Notes: generated from the letters alone by a model not told the origin. 64,000 nt of DNA from Clostridium sp. UBA4548 (GCF_002387895.1 NZ_DGLI01000021.1:102837-166836); one strand, 5' to 3'; counted from the first letter of the stretch, positions 25,443-34,852 are shown. Translations and numbers: made by a program.

Positions 25443-26798
25443 ATGAAGTCACCAATATACTTAAATATTAAAAAAGCAGCACCTTTTGTTGATGCAGAAG
25501 ATATATTAAAGCTAAAACCTATGGTTACTGATGCTCATCACACTTTACATAACAAAGATGGAGCAGGAAATGAGTTTTTGGGATGGCTTGACTTACCTGA
25601 GAACTATGATAAGGATGAGTTTCAGAGAATTAAAGTAGCAGCAGAAAGAATAAAGAAAAACTCTAAAATCCTTGTGGTAATTGGAATTGGAGGATCATAT
25701 CTGGGAGCTAGAGCTGTAATTGAGGCACTAACTCATAGCTTTAATAACAATTTGCCTTATGAAAAGAGAAAAGCACCAGCAGTGTTATTTGCTGGAAATA
25801 ATATAAGCTCTACTTATTTATCTCACCTTATAGATATTGTAAAAAATGAGGATTTTTCAATAAACGTAATTTCAAAGTCAGGAACTACTACAGAACCTGC
25901 TATTGCCTTTAGAATTTTTAAGGAACTTCTTGAAAATAAGTATGGAAAAGAAGAAGCGAAAAATAGAATATATGTAACAACTGATAAAGCTAGAGGAGCC
26001 TTAAAAAGTCTTGCTAAGGAGGAAGGTTATGAAAATTTCGTAATTCCTGATGAAGTTGGAGGTAGGTTTTCGGTTTTAACAGCAGTAGGGTTACTTCCAA
26101 TTGCTACAGCAGGACTAAATATTGATGAATTAATGAAGGGTGCACAAGAAGCTAGAAATGAATATGCTTGTGAAAAATTAGAAAATAACAATTGCTATAA
26201 ATATGCAGCACTAAGACACTTTTTATATATCACAGGAAAAACAACGGAGATCATTGTAAACTACGAGCCAAGTCTTCAATACTTTAGTGAGTGGTGGAAG
26301 CAGTTGTTTGGAGAGAGTCATGGAAAAAGTGGTAAGGGAATCTTTCCTGCTTCAGTGAATTTCTCTACAGATTTACACTCCATGGGTCAATATATTCAAG
26401 ATGGGTTAAGAAACCTTTTTGAAACTATTATAAATGTAGAAACTCCTAAGGTGGAACTAACCTTAAAGGAAGACGATAAAAACGTAGATGGACTTAACTT
26501 CTTAAGTGGGAAAACCATAGACTTTGTAAATAAAAAAGCTATGGAAGGAACGGCTCTAGCTCATAATGAGGGGGGGGTTCCTAATATAGTAATAAATCTT
26601 AAGGACCTTACTGAATACAGTATTGGATACTTAATTTACTTCTTTGAGAAAGCTTGTGCTATAGGTGGATATATGTTAGATATAAATCCTTTTGACCAAG
26701 AAGGGGTGGAAGCTTATAAAAAGAACATGTTTGCCCTACTTGGGAAACCAGGTTATGAGGAATTAAAGGAAAAACTAGAAGAAAAGCTAGGGGAATAA
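25443..26798 (+). CDS. pgi: Glucose-6-phosphate isomerase
   Basis: Interconverts glucose 6-phosphate and fructose 6-phosphate in glycolysis. Recognised by GIGGSYLGARAVIEAL near residue 80, SKSGTTTEPAIAFR, the PGI signature around PDEVGGRFSVLTAVGLLP and EGTALAHNEGGVPN. Length is 451 residues, typical of Gram-positive Pgi. The frame extends upstream to 25386, but ATG 25443 follows GGAGG by five bases and gives the proper N-terminus. The UPF0178 gene starts two bases after the stop, so the two genes are cotranscribed. Confidence 0.96.
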   Translation: MKSPIYLNIKKAAPFVDAEDILKLKPMVTDAHHTLHNKDGAGNEFLGWLDLPENYDKDEFQRIKVAAERIKKNSKILVVIGIGGSYLGARAVIEALTHSFNNNLPYEKRKAPAVLFAGNNISSTYLSHLIDIVKNEDFSINVISKSGTTTEPAIAFRIFKELLENKYGKEEAKNRIYVTTDKARGALKSLAKEEGYENFVIPDEVGGRFSVLTAVGLLPIATAGLNIDELMKGAQEARNEYACEKLENNNCYKYAALRHFLYITGKTTEIIVNYEPSLQYFSEWWKQLFGESHGKSGKGIFPASVNFSTDLHSMGQYIQDGLRNLFETIINVETPKVELTLKEDDKNVDGLNFLSGKTIDFVNKKAMEGTALAHNEGGVPNIVINLKDLTEYSIGYLIYFFEKACAIGGYMLDINPFDQEGVEAYKKNMFALLGKPGYEELKEKLEEKLGE

Positions 26799-26800
26799 CT

Positions 26801-27247
26801 ATGAGAATAATTGTAGATGCAGATGCATGTCCTGGAAAGCACATTATTGAAGAAGTAGCAAAGGATTTTGGACTAGAATTAATACTTTACTGTGACATTA
26901 ACCACATACTAACAAGTACTTACGCTACAGTTAAGTACATGGATAGTGGGTTTCAAAGTGTAGATATGAAAATTGCCAATGAAGCAAAGGTTCAGGATAT
27001 TGTAGTTACTCAAGATTATGGTGTAGCAGCTATGGTTCTTGGAAAGAAGGCCTATGCCATAAGTCCTAAGGGGAATATATACAATAATGATAATATTGAT
27101 AAATTACTATTTGAAAGACATCTTTCTGCAAAAGTAAGAAGAGGTGGAGGAAAGACTGCTAGCCATAAAAAGAGAAGTAGTGAAGATGATACAAGGCTTA
27201 GGGAAAACCTTATAAGATTAATAAGAAAAAGTGAAGTTAATTTATAA
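26801..27247 (+). CDS. UPF0178 / YaiI-YqxD family protein (DUF188)
   Basis: Small 148-residue cytosolic protein of the DUF188 family, whose PIN-like fold suggests a nuclease but whose function is unproven. Family marks are the N-terminal IIVDADACPGKHIIEE, the acidic DSGFQSVDMKIANEAK and VVTQDYGVAAMVL segments, and a basic tail (RRGGGKTASHKKR). It starts two bases after pgi, so it is translationally coupled or nearly so. A long terminator hairpin ends the unit. Confidence 0.88.
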   Translation: MRIIVDADACPGKHIIEEVAKDFGLELILYCDINHILTSTYATVKYMDSGFQSVDMKIANEAKVQDIVVTQDYGVAAMVLGKKAYAISPKGNIYNNDNIDKLLFERHLSAKVRRGGGKTASHKKRSSEDDTRLRENLIRLIRKSEVNL

Positions 27248-27249
27248 GA

Positions 27250-27294
27250 AAGGATTTAGTAGGGTAATTTTTGGTTACCTTACTAAATCCTTTT
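27250..27294 (+). terminator. Terminator after the UPF0178 gene
   Basis: An 18-base arm (27250-27267) pairs with 27275-27292 with a single G-T pair around TTTTTGG. TTTT ends the structure. It is strong in both orientations. Confidence 0.92.
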
Positions 27295-27505
27295 GATCTC
27301 TTATTGAGTTTAATTTTAAAATTCAATCTTACTAATAAGCTTATCTTAAATAAGATAATTAACCATTTGCTCTAGCCATACATAATGGAATTTAATTCTA
27401 GTCACCTTCAAGAACCTTAAGAGATTCAAAGTAAGTTCAATGTATGAATTGGGTCTTAACTTTGGTTTCATACAACAGAAATGAAAATAGTAGGGTTAAA
27501 GTCAA

Positions 27506-27694
27506 TTAATGACCAGGTTTAAATTGGTCCATATCAACAAAGGTTTTAGGGCCTTCAGGAAATAAAAGACCATTATTGGTTCTTTCAATTATAGGGTAAC
27601 TATCCTCTGCTTTGTGAATAGTTATATTCTTTTTCTTATAAGTGTACTCAGGATCATAGTGAAAATCTCTATCATTTTTATCCATAATCATCAC
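27506..27694 (-). CDS. Small hypothetical ORF beside the TnpB element
   Basis: Potential 62-codon frame (GTG 27694, ATG 27691 or ATG 27685). The product is hydrophilic, rich in aspartate, lysine and tyrosine (MDKNDRDFHYDPEYTYKKK), with no membrane segment and no family I recognise. The ribosome site is weak. It lies downstream of the tnpB guide-RNA end on the same strand. Composition looks like a real peptide rather than a shadow, but evidence is thin. Confidence 0.35.
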   Translation of the reverse strand: MMIMDKNDRDFHYDPEYTYKKKNITIHKAEDSYPIIERTNNGLLFPEGPKTFVDMDQFKPGH

Positions 27695-27742
27695 TGCTAC
27701 TTAAAATATGGACAAATATACCCATATCAAGATTTTTCCTTT

Positions 27743-27832
27743 TTCAACGTGTCTACTTTGGCAATATTACTATTACTACTCATATTTGATATAACACTCC
27801 AAAGGCTTAAATTCCCGACTAGCCATCGGTAC
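27743..27832 (-). ncRNA. TnpB guide RNA (omega/reRNA) scaffold, copy 1
   Basis: Directly after tnpB on the minus strand. It shares blocks with the second element: GTACC, GGGAATTTAAGCC, GGAGTGTTATATCAAA and GACACGTTGAA. A hairpin CCGATGGCTAGTCGG (27829-27815) is conserved in shape but not sequence in copy 2. Conservation fades after GTTGAA at 27743, so the guide would be read from 27742 downward. The 5' boundary, probably within tnpB, is uncertain. Confidence 0.75.
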
Positions 27833-27850
27833 ATATATACAATAGCTTGA

Positions 27851-29041
27851 TTATGCTACTTTGTATATTTCACAATCCCTCAAATTAAGACTAGCATTTT
27901 TATCCCTATCATGAATTATACCACATTCAGAACATACCCACTCTCTATCAGAAAGTTTTAATCCTGTAAATATAGCACCACAATCATGACAAGTTTTACT
28001 TGAAGGATAAAATCTATCCACAATTCTTAATTCTACACTATATTCATTACATTTGTTTAATAGTTTAATTCTAAACATATTAAAACCTTGCTTTGATATA
28101 GCTTTTGAAAGATGTCTATTCTTCATCATTCCTCTAACATTTAAATCTTCAATGACTATAAAACTTGGTTTTTGTTTTATTAACTCATTTACTACTTGGT
28201 TTAAATAATTTTCTCTTATATTAGATAATCTTTGATGAAGTTTTTGTACCTTAACCATTTGTTTTTGGATATTTTGTCTAGTAGCATTACCTCCTTCTTT
28301 TTTATTATTTTTATTTCTTTCTTTTAAATTTTCATATTTCCTTGAAAGTTTTCTTTGTTCTTTTAGTAGTTTCTTTTCTAATCTTTTTACTTCTTTTGTT
28401 TTATTAATGTTTTTATAAGTTGTTTCATTAGAACATATAGCAAAATCCTTTAATCCTAAATCTATACCAATTCCTTCCTTTGTATTTTTTTGATATTTCT
28501 CTTCAACTTCTATTAAAACTGAAACATAATATCTATCTGCTTTTTTTGAAACAGTTCCGCTTATAATATTAGCATCTGTTGGAATATATCCTTTTTCTTT
28601 TAAATGCACCCATTTTAATGATGGTATATTTATTTTATTTCTTTCAACTCTCCAATCAGTTTTGTTGGTTTTAGGGAAATATAATTTAACATCTGATTTA
28701 TTTTTCTTTTTAAATCCTGGAAACTTACTTTCACCTTTGAAAAATCTTTTATAAGAAGTTTCAGCATTACATATGGCTTTCTTCCTTGCCTTAGAGCCAC
28801 AATTATTAATCCAATTATATTCTTCTAATATTTTAATCTCGTTATTTATATATTTGTCAAAATCATTTGCACTCATAAATGCTTGTTTTTTATCAATTAA
28901 GCCATCTTTATATTGCCTATATAGTTCATTATTCTTAGCGATGTATGAGTTATAAAGCCATCTGCATATTCCAATGGATTGATTAATCTTTTGTATTTGT
29001 TGCTTTGTTGGATTTATCTCCGTTTTGTATGCTTTTAGCAA
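27851..29041 (-). CDS. tnpB: TnpB RNA-guided nuclease (IS200/IS605 or IS607 type)
   Basis: Transposon-encoded ancestor-type of Cas12 nucleases. All RuvC residues are present: D194 in GIDLGLKDFA, E298 in VIEDLNVRGMMKN and D380 in HDRDKNASLNL. A zinc ribbon (CHDCG and CSECG, cysteines 351, 354, 370, 373) lies between the last two. The TTG at 29041 is preferred: AAAGGAGG lies nine bases upstream and the product begins MLKAYK like other TnpBs. The ATG at 29050 touches the ribosome site. Length is 396 residues. There is no transposase gene beside it, so it is a solitary tnpB. The downstream scaffold RNA is conserved with the copy at 33-34 kb. Confidence 0.9.
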   Translation of the reverse strand: MLKAYKTEINPTKQQIQKINQSIGICRWLYNSYIAKNNELYRQYKDGLIDKKQAFMSANDFDKYINNEIKILEEYNWINNCGSKARKKAICNAETSYKRFFKGESKFPGFKKKNKSDVKLYFPKTNKTDWRVERNKINIPSLKWVHLKEKGYIPTDANIISGTVSKKADRYYVSVLIEVEEKYQKNTKEGIGIDLGLKDFAICSNETTYKNINKTKEVKRLEKKLLKEQRKLSRKYENLKERNKNNKKEGGNATRQNIQKQMVKVQKLHQRLSNIRENYLNQVVNELIKQKPSFIVIEDLNVRGMMKNRHLSKAISKQGFNMFRIKLLNKCNEYSVELRIVDRFYPSSKTCHDCGAIFTGLKLSDREWVCSECGIIHDRDKNASLNLRDCEIYKVA

Positions 29042-29268
29042 TATCCTCATCCTCCTTTATGGTATTTTTAGCATCTGGGGAAGTTTTTATTACCTTTAAT
29101 TATAATTTACAAAAAATAAAGAAAAAACAGTATTTTGTTGTTACATATTATGGAATTATAGTATAATGTAAGTATTGTTATTAAATAAAGAGGTTTGCTT
29201 ATGGGTTAAATGTTTTTTCAAGGTTCATAGGCGAAAAACCTGTCCATTATTTAAGGAGGATAACTGAA

Positions 29269-31275
29269 ATGAATGAAATGAATATTATTACAAGTTTAGA
29301 GAGTCCTCAAGAAAAAAATAAAGAAATTAAGATATCTATTGAAAATAAAATAGAAGATGGATTATTATATAAATTTTTAATTGGAAATGATGGTAAGTGG
29401 AGCACCCTTAAGGATTTTCATAGGGATAGCTATGCCCTTTGGAGCCCTAAGGAAGATGGGAAATATATGATAATGGTACATGCTAAGAGGGAAGGTAGTA
29501 AAAAATCTCACGACTATACTTCTAAGGTGGATTTTATCATTGGAACCATAGAAGAAAAGTTAATTAAACACATAGCTTTAGATAAAACTGAAGGAAAAAT
29601 TGGTGAAAAGATTAATATTACTGTTGAGCCTAATACCCTTCCTGTTATGTACAGGTATTGGATTAAGGAAGAAGCAAGATGGCACTTAATTAAGGATTAC
29701 TCTATAGAAAATACCTTAGCTTATACAGCAAAAGTAGAAGGGGAATTTGAAATTTTAGTGGAGTGCAAAAAGGAACATTCGGCTAATATTTTTGATGATT
29801 TTGCTTCAGAGAAATTTAAGGTATTACCCGTAGAAAAGGTAGAAATTAAAAATTTCAAATGTCTTTGTGAGGAGCTTTTAGTAGGAGAAGAATTAACCTT
29901 TGAAGTAGAGGCTGCCTTTGATGAAAGCAGAACTATCTTATATAAGTTCATAAAACTTCATGAGGATGGTAATGCAGAAATAGTTCAGGATTTTTCAACA
30001 AAAAGACTAGTAAGCTTTTCGGAAGGAAAACCAGGGAAGTATAAGCTTCTATGCGTTGCTAAAGATATGTATTCTCAAAGCTTGTATGATGACAGAGCGG
30101 TAATGAATTATAAGGTGGATTTATATAGACCTATTAAAGTGATAAGTATAACTTCAGATTTAAGCTCTCCACAGGTAGAAAATACCCCTATAACTCTTAA
30201 AGGAATTGCAATAGGTGGTAAGAATCTTCGTTACAAATTTATAGTAGATGGAAATGACCCTTATTCTTCAGAGTATCAGAAAGAAAATGTCTGTACTTGG
30301 ACTCCCAAAAAATCAGGAAAGTATATAATAGAGCTTTTAGTTAAGGATGAGAGCTTTCCACAGGAATTTGAAGCTAGAGAGACTATGGAATTTACCATAG
30401 AAGAAGATTTTATAGAAAATGTGATTATAGAGGATATAGTGCTAGATAAAAAGAAGGATTTATTAATAAATGAGCCTGTAAATATAAAGGTAGCTGCTAA
30501 AGGCGGATTAGAGTTAATATATGAATTCATAGTAACTAAGGATGAAGAAGTTATTGATAAATTGGAGTACAGTGAATATGATTGGGTGGATTTTACTCCA
30601 GAGGAAGTTGGAGAATATAAGCTGGAGGTAAGAGTTAAGGATAGACGGTCAAAACGGGAATATGATGTGCATTCAATAATTTATATTCAGTGTAGAGAGT
30701 ATGTTCCAGCAAGAATAGATTATATCTTAACAGAAAATAAAAAGCTTTATCTTGTAGGTGATAGCTTTCAAATTGAAGTAATTGCTGAAAATACAAAAAA
30801 TACCTTGGTTCAGTATAAAGTTAAAATTAACGGTCATGAAGTGGAAGAAACAGAGTATTCTAAGGAAAAGAAATTTAAGTTAACACCTAAATGTGCTGGA
30901 GAATATGTGATAGATATATATGCGAGAAATTTAAGCAGCACTAAAAATTATGACGCTAAAAAACAGGTTAGGTTTATTGTAGCTGAGGCACCACCTATAA
31001 ACAATTGTAAAATAAGCACAGAGAGTAAGACTTTTAAGTGTAATGAAGCTGTGAACTTTACTGTAGGCTGTGAAGGTGGCAAGGATATAGTTTACGAGTT
31101 TTATTTAATGGAAAAGGGTGAGTGGAAGGTTATCCAAAAGTATAGCAAAAAGAATTATTATACTTTTATTCCCTTTACCAAAGGATATTACAAGCTACTA
31201 GCTTTATGTAAGAGCAGTTTTAGTAAGTTAACCTATGAAGACTACCACATTGTTGAAATTGAGGTTAATGAATAA
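29269..31275 (+). CDS. Triple-tyrosine (Y_Y_Y) repeat protein, seven repeats
   Basis: A 668-residue protein made of about seven repeats of ~95 residues, each a beta-sandwich module of the Y_Y_Y type. Each repeat carries a YKF or YEF strand, a WxP or FxP turn near TPEEVGEYKLEVRVKDRRS-like sequence and an ending such as SKKSHDYTSK. No signal peptide, membrane helix or catalytic domain was found, so it is probably cytosolic or leaderless. In other bacteria Y_Y_Y modules cap two-component sensor propellers; here they stand alone, and the role is unknown. AAGGAGG precedes the ATG. The 218-base leader contains a TTAAAT...ATTTAA pairing next to the ribosome site that might affect translation. Confidence 0.72.
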   Translation: MNEMNIITSLESPQEKNKEIKISIENKIEDGLLYKFLIGNDGKWSTLKDFHRDSYALWSPKEDGKYMIMVHAKREGSKKSHDYTSKVDFIIGTIEEKLIKHIALDKTEGKIGEKINITVEPNTLPVMYRYWIKEEARWHLIKDYSIENTLAYTAKVEGEFEILVECKKEHSANIFDDFASEKFKVLPVEKVEIKNFKCLCEELLVGEELTFEVEAAFDESRTILYKFIKLHEDGNAEIVQDFSTKRLVSFSEGKPGKYKLLCVAKDMYSQSLYDDRAVMNYKVDLYRPIKVISITSDLSSPQVENTPITLKGIAIGGKNLRYKFIVDGNDPYSSEYQKENVCTWTPKKSGKYIIELLVKDESFPQEFEARETMEFTIEEDFIENVIIEDIVLDKKKDLLINEPVNIKVAAKGGLELIYEFIVTKDEEVIDKLEYSEYDWVDFTPEEVGEYKLEVRVKDRRSKREYDVHSIIYIQCREYVPARIDYILTENKKLYLVGDSFQIEVIAENTKNTLVQYKVKINGHEVEETEYSKEKKFKLTPKCAGEYVIDIYARNLSSTKNYDAKKQVRFIVAEAPPINNCKISTESKTFKCNEAVNFTVGCEGGKDIVYEFYLMEKGEWKVIQKYSKKNYYTFIPFTKGYYKLLALCKSSFSKLTYEDYHIVEIEVNE

Positions 31276-31585
31276 ACTTTTAGGCAATGCTTTAAGTAGG
31301 ACTATGCAAATATATAAGCTTCAAAATTATTTCTACATCATAAAATAATTTTAGACAACTTATATTAAAGAGGATGTAAGATACAATTAGAGATATTTAT
31401 GCAATAGCTTTATTGCATTCTATATATCAGTAAATCTATGAGTCGCTTTATGGTATACTTAAAGGGGTTTATAAATTTTTTATAGCATATCATAATATAA
31501 AGAAGAAAAGAATATAAATAGAAATCCAGGTACGTTTGAAGGTTTGCTATAACATTGATATGGAAAATAAGGGTGAGGTGAGGAT
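31276..31585. other. Intergenic stretch without recognisable gene
   Basis: AT-rich. A TGGTATACT extended -10 near 31450 may drive the LURP-like gene. No hairpin with a T-run and no RNA motif was recognised. Confidence 0.3.
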
Positions 31586-32074
31586 ATGAGATATGTTATA
31601 AATCAAAAGATTTTTACTTTTGGAGATGACTTTAGCATAATGGATTATACAGGAAGAGAAGTTTATTTCGTTAAAGGAAAAGTTTTTTCCCTAGGGGATA
31701 AATTAAAAATGTATGATAATCAAGGGCAAGAGGTTGTAAATATAAGACAGAAAATAATGGCTTTTTTACCAGAATATTATATTGATTTATATGGACAGGA
31801 AGTTGCTAGAGTTAAAAAGCAATTTACTTTTTTTTCTCAAAGGTTTAATATAGATAGCGCTCTTGGAAGTTATGAGATTTGTGGAAACATAGTTGCTCAT
31901 AATTTTACTATCTATAAAAATGGAACCTTAATAGCAGAAGCTAGTAAGAAGTGGCTAGCAATTAGAGATAGCTATACTGTAGATATAGAAGAAAGTGAAA
32001 ATCATGCCTTTATCCTTGCATTATGTATCATCATTGATCAGGCATTACATGATAACAATAGAAATAATAAATAG
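31586..32074 (+). CDS. LURP-one-related / Tubby-like family protein
   Basis: 162-residue protein with the repetitive beta-strand pattern of the LURP-one-related (DUF567, scramblase-like) fold: MRYVINQKIFTFGDDFSIMD, then GREVYFVKGKVFSLGDKLKM, GQEVVNIRQKIM, YGQEVARVKKQFTFFSQRF and a final hydrophobic helix (HAFILALCIIIDQAL) that would be buried in the beta-barrel. Function in bacteria is not established; membrane-lipid interaction is often proposed. GAGGTGAGG precedes the ATG. It is a single gene between the Y_Y_Y and transglycosylase genes. Confidence 0.8.
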   Translation: MRYVINQKIFTFGDDFSIMDYTGREVYFVKGKVFSLGDKLKMYDNQGQEVVNIRQKIMAFLPEYYIDLYGQEVARVKKQFTFFSQRFNIDSALGSYEICGNIVAHNFTIYKNGTLIAEASKKWLAIRDSYTVDIEESENHAFILALCIIIDQALHDNNRNNK

Positions 32075-32236
32075 TTATTTTCAGTATAGGGTTAATATTA
32101 GAAAATATTAGCTCTATATTTTTGTTGGAAAATTTAATATAATTGATATTAAGAAGAATTTTAAATTAAACTTAAAGAAAAAGTAAATTTTGGTTTTAAA
32201 TAATACATATTAGATTTAAACATAGGGGAGAAAATC

Positions 32237-33073
32237 ATGAGCAATAATATAAGTGTCAATAATAATTTAAACAACTACAACATAAACACTAAAACTATAA
32301 AAAATACCTCAGCTAATAGTGTAAATCCTTTAGATGGATTAACTTCACCTAATCCCTTACAGGCTTTAGGTATGGGAGGGTTAGGTCTTGAGGAAATGTT
32401 AGGTGCCCAAAGTGGACAAGGAGATCAGGGCATGGCTCAAATTCTTCAAATGAGTATGCTGTCAAAGTTATTTGGAGGAGGAGAAGAAGGTTCTAATTCC
32501 GGTGGCTTTCAAATGGTTTTAGGAGCCTTAGTTAAGGCCTTAAATGAAAAACAACAGGCAAATAAGATTGGATTAGATAGTAATAATCAGTTTAGTGGAG
32601 TACATATTAATGAGTTAAATTTAAGATCTGTAGTGGCACCTCAAACTGTAAGTGCAACTAATGAGAACAAGACACAAGGAGAAAGAATAGAAGCTGCAAT
32701 TAAGGCTGCCTCACAAAAACATGGAATTAGTGAAGAACTAATTAGAGCAATCATAAAGGTAGAATCTAACTTTAATCCAACTGTAAAGTCATCAGCAGGG
32801 GCTATGGGCTTAATGCAACTTATGCCTGGAAATGTTAAGGATTATGGTGTTAAGGACCCTTATAATATAGAGGAAAATGTAGATGCTGGTACTAGGCATA
32901 TTAAGGATTACTTAAAGCTTCATAACAATAACCTTGATATGGCATTGGCTGCTTACAATTTTGGGCCAGGAAACATGAGAAGAAGAGGCATAAGCAGTGA
33001 AGCTGATTTTTATAAGCTTCCAACAGAAACAAAAAATTATTTAGTAAAAATAAGAAAATATTACAATCCATAA
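32237..33073 (+). CDS. Lytic transglycosylase, SLT domain
   Basis: Peptidoglycan-cleaving enzyme of the Slt/MltE-like fold. The C-terminal domain starts at about residue 160, and the catalytic Glu176 lies in IKVESNFNP. It is followed by SSAGAMGLMQLMPGNVKDYGV, DPYNIEENVDAGTRHIKDYL and LAAYNFGPGN. The first ~150 residues are asparagine- and glycine-rich and of low complexity, with no obvious signal peptide. This resembles clostridial SLT proteins near flagellar or cell-wall genes. Export may be non-classical, or the N-terminus may act as a linker. Length is 278 residues. A GGGGAG site precedes the ATG. Confidence 0.88.
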   Translation: MSNNISVNNNLNNYNINTKTIKNTSANSVNPLDGLTSPNPLQALGMGGLGLEEMLGAQSGQGDQGMAQILQMSMLSKLFGGGEEGSNSGGFQMVLGALVKALNEKQQANKIGLDSNNQFSGVHINELNLRSVVAPQTVSATNENKTQGERIEAAIKAASQKHGISEELIRAIIKVESNFNPTVKSSAGAMGLMQLMPGNVKDYGVKDPYNIEENVDAGTRHIKDYLKLHNNNLDMALAAYNFGPGNMRRRGISSEADFYKLPTETKNYLVKIRKYYNP

Positions 33074-33123
33074 ATTATCTTATTGGTACATTTAACGAAA
33101 TAGCTATGGATTAGAGGAAATAG

Positions 33124-33160
33124 AAAAAACTTCTCATAGTAAAAGGTGAGAAGTTTTTTC
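33124..33160. terminator. Bidirectional terminator after the transglycosylase gene
   Basis: AAAAAACTTCTCA (33124-33136) pairs perfectly with TGAGAAGTTTTTT (33147-33159) around ten bases. Confidence 0.92.
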
Positions 33161-33335
33161 TTTATATAAGGTTGTCATAATATAGTAAATCCTTTAGAAT
33201 TAATAGGTATGTTAAATATGTTATTATGTAAATAATAAAGAAGGTTAAACAACAGTAGTAAAAACATCAGAAAACTTTAGAAAACAGTATGCTTTATTTA
33301 CAAGGTGTGTATAATAGCGTTAAGAGGTGATTCTT

Positions 33336-34496
33336 TTGAAATATTATTCAATAGGAGAGTTTGCCAAAGCTAGAATGATACTGGGGAAGAGAGTTAGGTT
33401 ATTTCCAACTAAAGAGCAAGAACAAAAACTGTGGCAATCAGTAGGTACTGCAAGGTTTATATATAATTGGACACTTACAAGGCAAGAAGAAAACTATAAA
33501 AGTGGTGGTAAGTTTATATCTGATAATGATTTAAGAAAAGAATTAACTATCTTAAAGAATACAGAACTTAACTGGCTTAACCAGGTATCTAATAATGTGG
33601 CTAAACAAGCTGTTAAAGATGGGTGTGAAGCTTATAAGAACTTTTTCAAAGGATTAGCTGATAGACCAAAATTTAAGAGCAGAAGAAAGTCTAAACCATC
33701 TTTCTATAATGATACAGCAAAGCTTAAAGTTAAAGAAAGTGACCTATTAATTGAAAAAGTAGGTTGGGTAAAAATAAAGAAAAATGCAATACCTATGAAC
33801 TGTAAATATACTAATCCAAGAATAAGTTTTGATGGAAAGTACTGGTTTATATCAGTAGGTTTAGAAAGAGAGAAACCAATAATAGAACTAACTACTGAGA
33901 GCCTAGGAGTTGATTTAGGCATAAAAGATTTAGCTATATGCTCCAATGGAATGACTTTTAAAAATATTAATAAAACAAGAGTTGTAAAAAAGCTTGAAAA
34001 AAGGCTACGTAGATTACAACGTAGTGTGTCTCGCAAATACCTAAAAAATAAAGAAGGGAGTAAGTTTGTCAAAACAAGTAATATTATAAAAATGGAAAAG
34101 CAGATTAAATTACTTCATAGAAAATTAGCTAATATAAGAAGTAATCATAATCACCAAGCAACCAATAAGATAGTGAAAACCAAGCCATCAAGAGTTGTTA
34201 TGGAAACACTTAATATTAAAGGCATGATGAAGAATAAGCATTTATCAAAAGCAATAGGAAAACAATGTTTATATGAGTTTAAAAAACAAATTCAATATAA
34301 ATGTGAGTTCAATGGAATTGAGTTTGCAGAAGCTGACAAATGGTATCCCTCATCAAAAACTTGTAGTGAGTGTGGTCATGTAAAACCCAAGCTTTCATTA
34401 TCAGTAAGGACATATATCTGTGATAATTGCGACTTAGTTATAGATAGAGATTATAATGAAAGTATCAACTTATCAAGATATGAATTAGTAGTCTAA
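33336..34496 (+). CDS. tnpB: TnpB nuclease fused to the start of an IS607 recombinase
   Basis: Second TnpB. RuvC residues are intact (numbered from M at 33375): D180 in GVDLGIKDLA, E277 in VMETLNIKGMMKN and D359 in VIDRDYNESINL. The CSECG and CDNCD zinc ribbon is present. The usual TnpB start MILGKRVRLFPTKEQ is at 33375, but it lacks a close ribosome site. Instead AAGAGGTG precedes TTG 33336, and the eleven residues MKYYSIGEFAK are the typical N-terminus of the MerR-type IS607 serine transposase. An internal deletion appears to have removed the transposase and left its translation start joined in frame to tnpB. It is therefore probably not self-mobile, although the nuclease may be active. Confidence 0.86.
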   Translation: MKYYSIGEFAKARMILGKRVRLFPTKEQEQKLWQSVGTARFIYNWTLTRQEENYKSGGKFISDNDLRKELTILKNTELNWLNQVSNNVAKQAVKDGCEAYKNFFKGLADRPKFKSRRKSKPSFYNDTAKLKVKESDLLIEKVGWVKIKKNAIPMNCKYTNPRISFDGKYWFISVGLEREKPIIELTTESLGVDLGIKDLAICSNGMTFKNINKTRVVKKLEKRLRRLQRSVSRKYLKNKEGSKFVKTSNIIKMEKQIKLLHRKLANIRSNHNHQATNKIVKTKPSRVVMETLNIKGMMKNKHLSKAIGKQCLYEFKKQIQYKCEFNGIEFAEADKWYPSSKTCSECGHVKPKLSLSVRTYICDNCDLVIDRDYNESINLSRYELVV

Positions 34497-34518
34497 TCAC
34501 TTAAAAGATACTACTAAT

Positions 34519-34613
34519 ATGTACCATGCGTTGTATGGGAATTTAAGCCCTCGGAGTGTTATATCAAACGAAAGTAGTATATTCTTTTGAATTACAAAAT
34601 CGGACACGTTGAA
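34519..34613 (+). ncRNA. TnpB guide RNA scaffold, copy 2
   Basis: Follows tnpB by 22 bases. It shares the conserved blocks GTACC, GGGAATTTAAGCC, GGAGTGTTATATCAAA and GACACGTTGAA with copy 1. The hairpin CCATGCGTTGTATGG (34524-34538) has the same shape as copy 1, but its third and fourth pairs changed from G-C and A-T to A-T and T-A. The guide would begin after about 34613. The rest of the gap to 34852 holds no recognisable gene. Confidence 0.78.
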
Positions 34614-34852
34614 CAGGGAACTAAACAAGCTTTATAAGGTTTTATAAGGTTTTGGCAACGGTATATAAAATAAATAACAAGTCCAAGACTTGAGCAATAA
34701 TTTGTGTGTGCAAGGGGAAGTAGGGTTACAGAAACAAATACTATTAAGCTGGAAGTAACAACTTTTGCAGACACATTGTAATGGGAGAGGTGCTAACCTA
34801 TAGACTAGTTATTTTTGAGGATACTTAAGTATTTTGAAAGTGAGGAATAGTT

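Noticed and set aside
27614..27850. Plus-strand frame of 78 codons opposite the TnpB scaffold
   Set aside because: It lies antisense to the conserved guide-RNA scaffold and the small minus ORF; low-complexity hydrophobic translation and no ribosome site.
29185..29265. Riboswitch (preQ1 or c-di-GMP type) before the Y_Y_Y gene
   Set aside because: GGTTC and AAAAACC elements are present, but the order and spacing of the known consensus motifs are not met.
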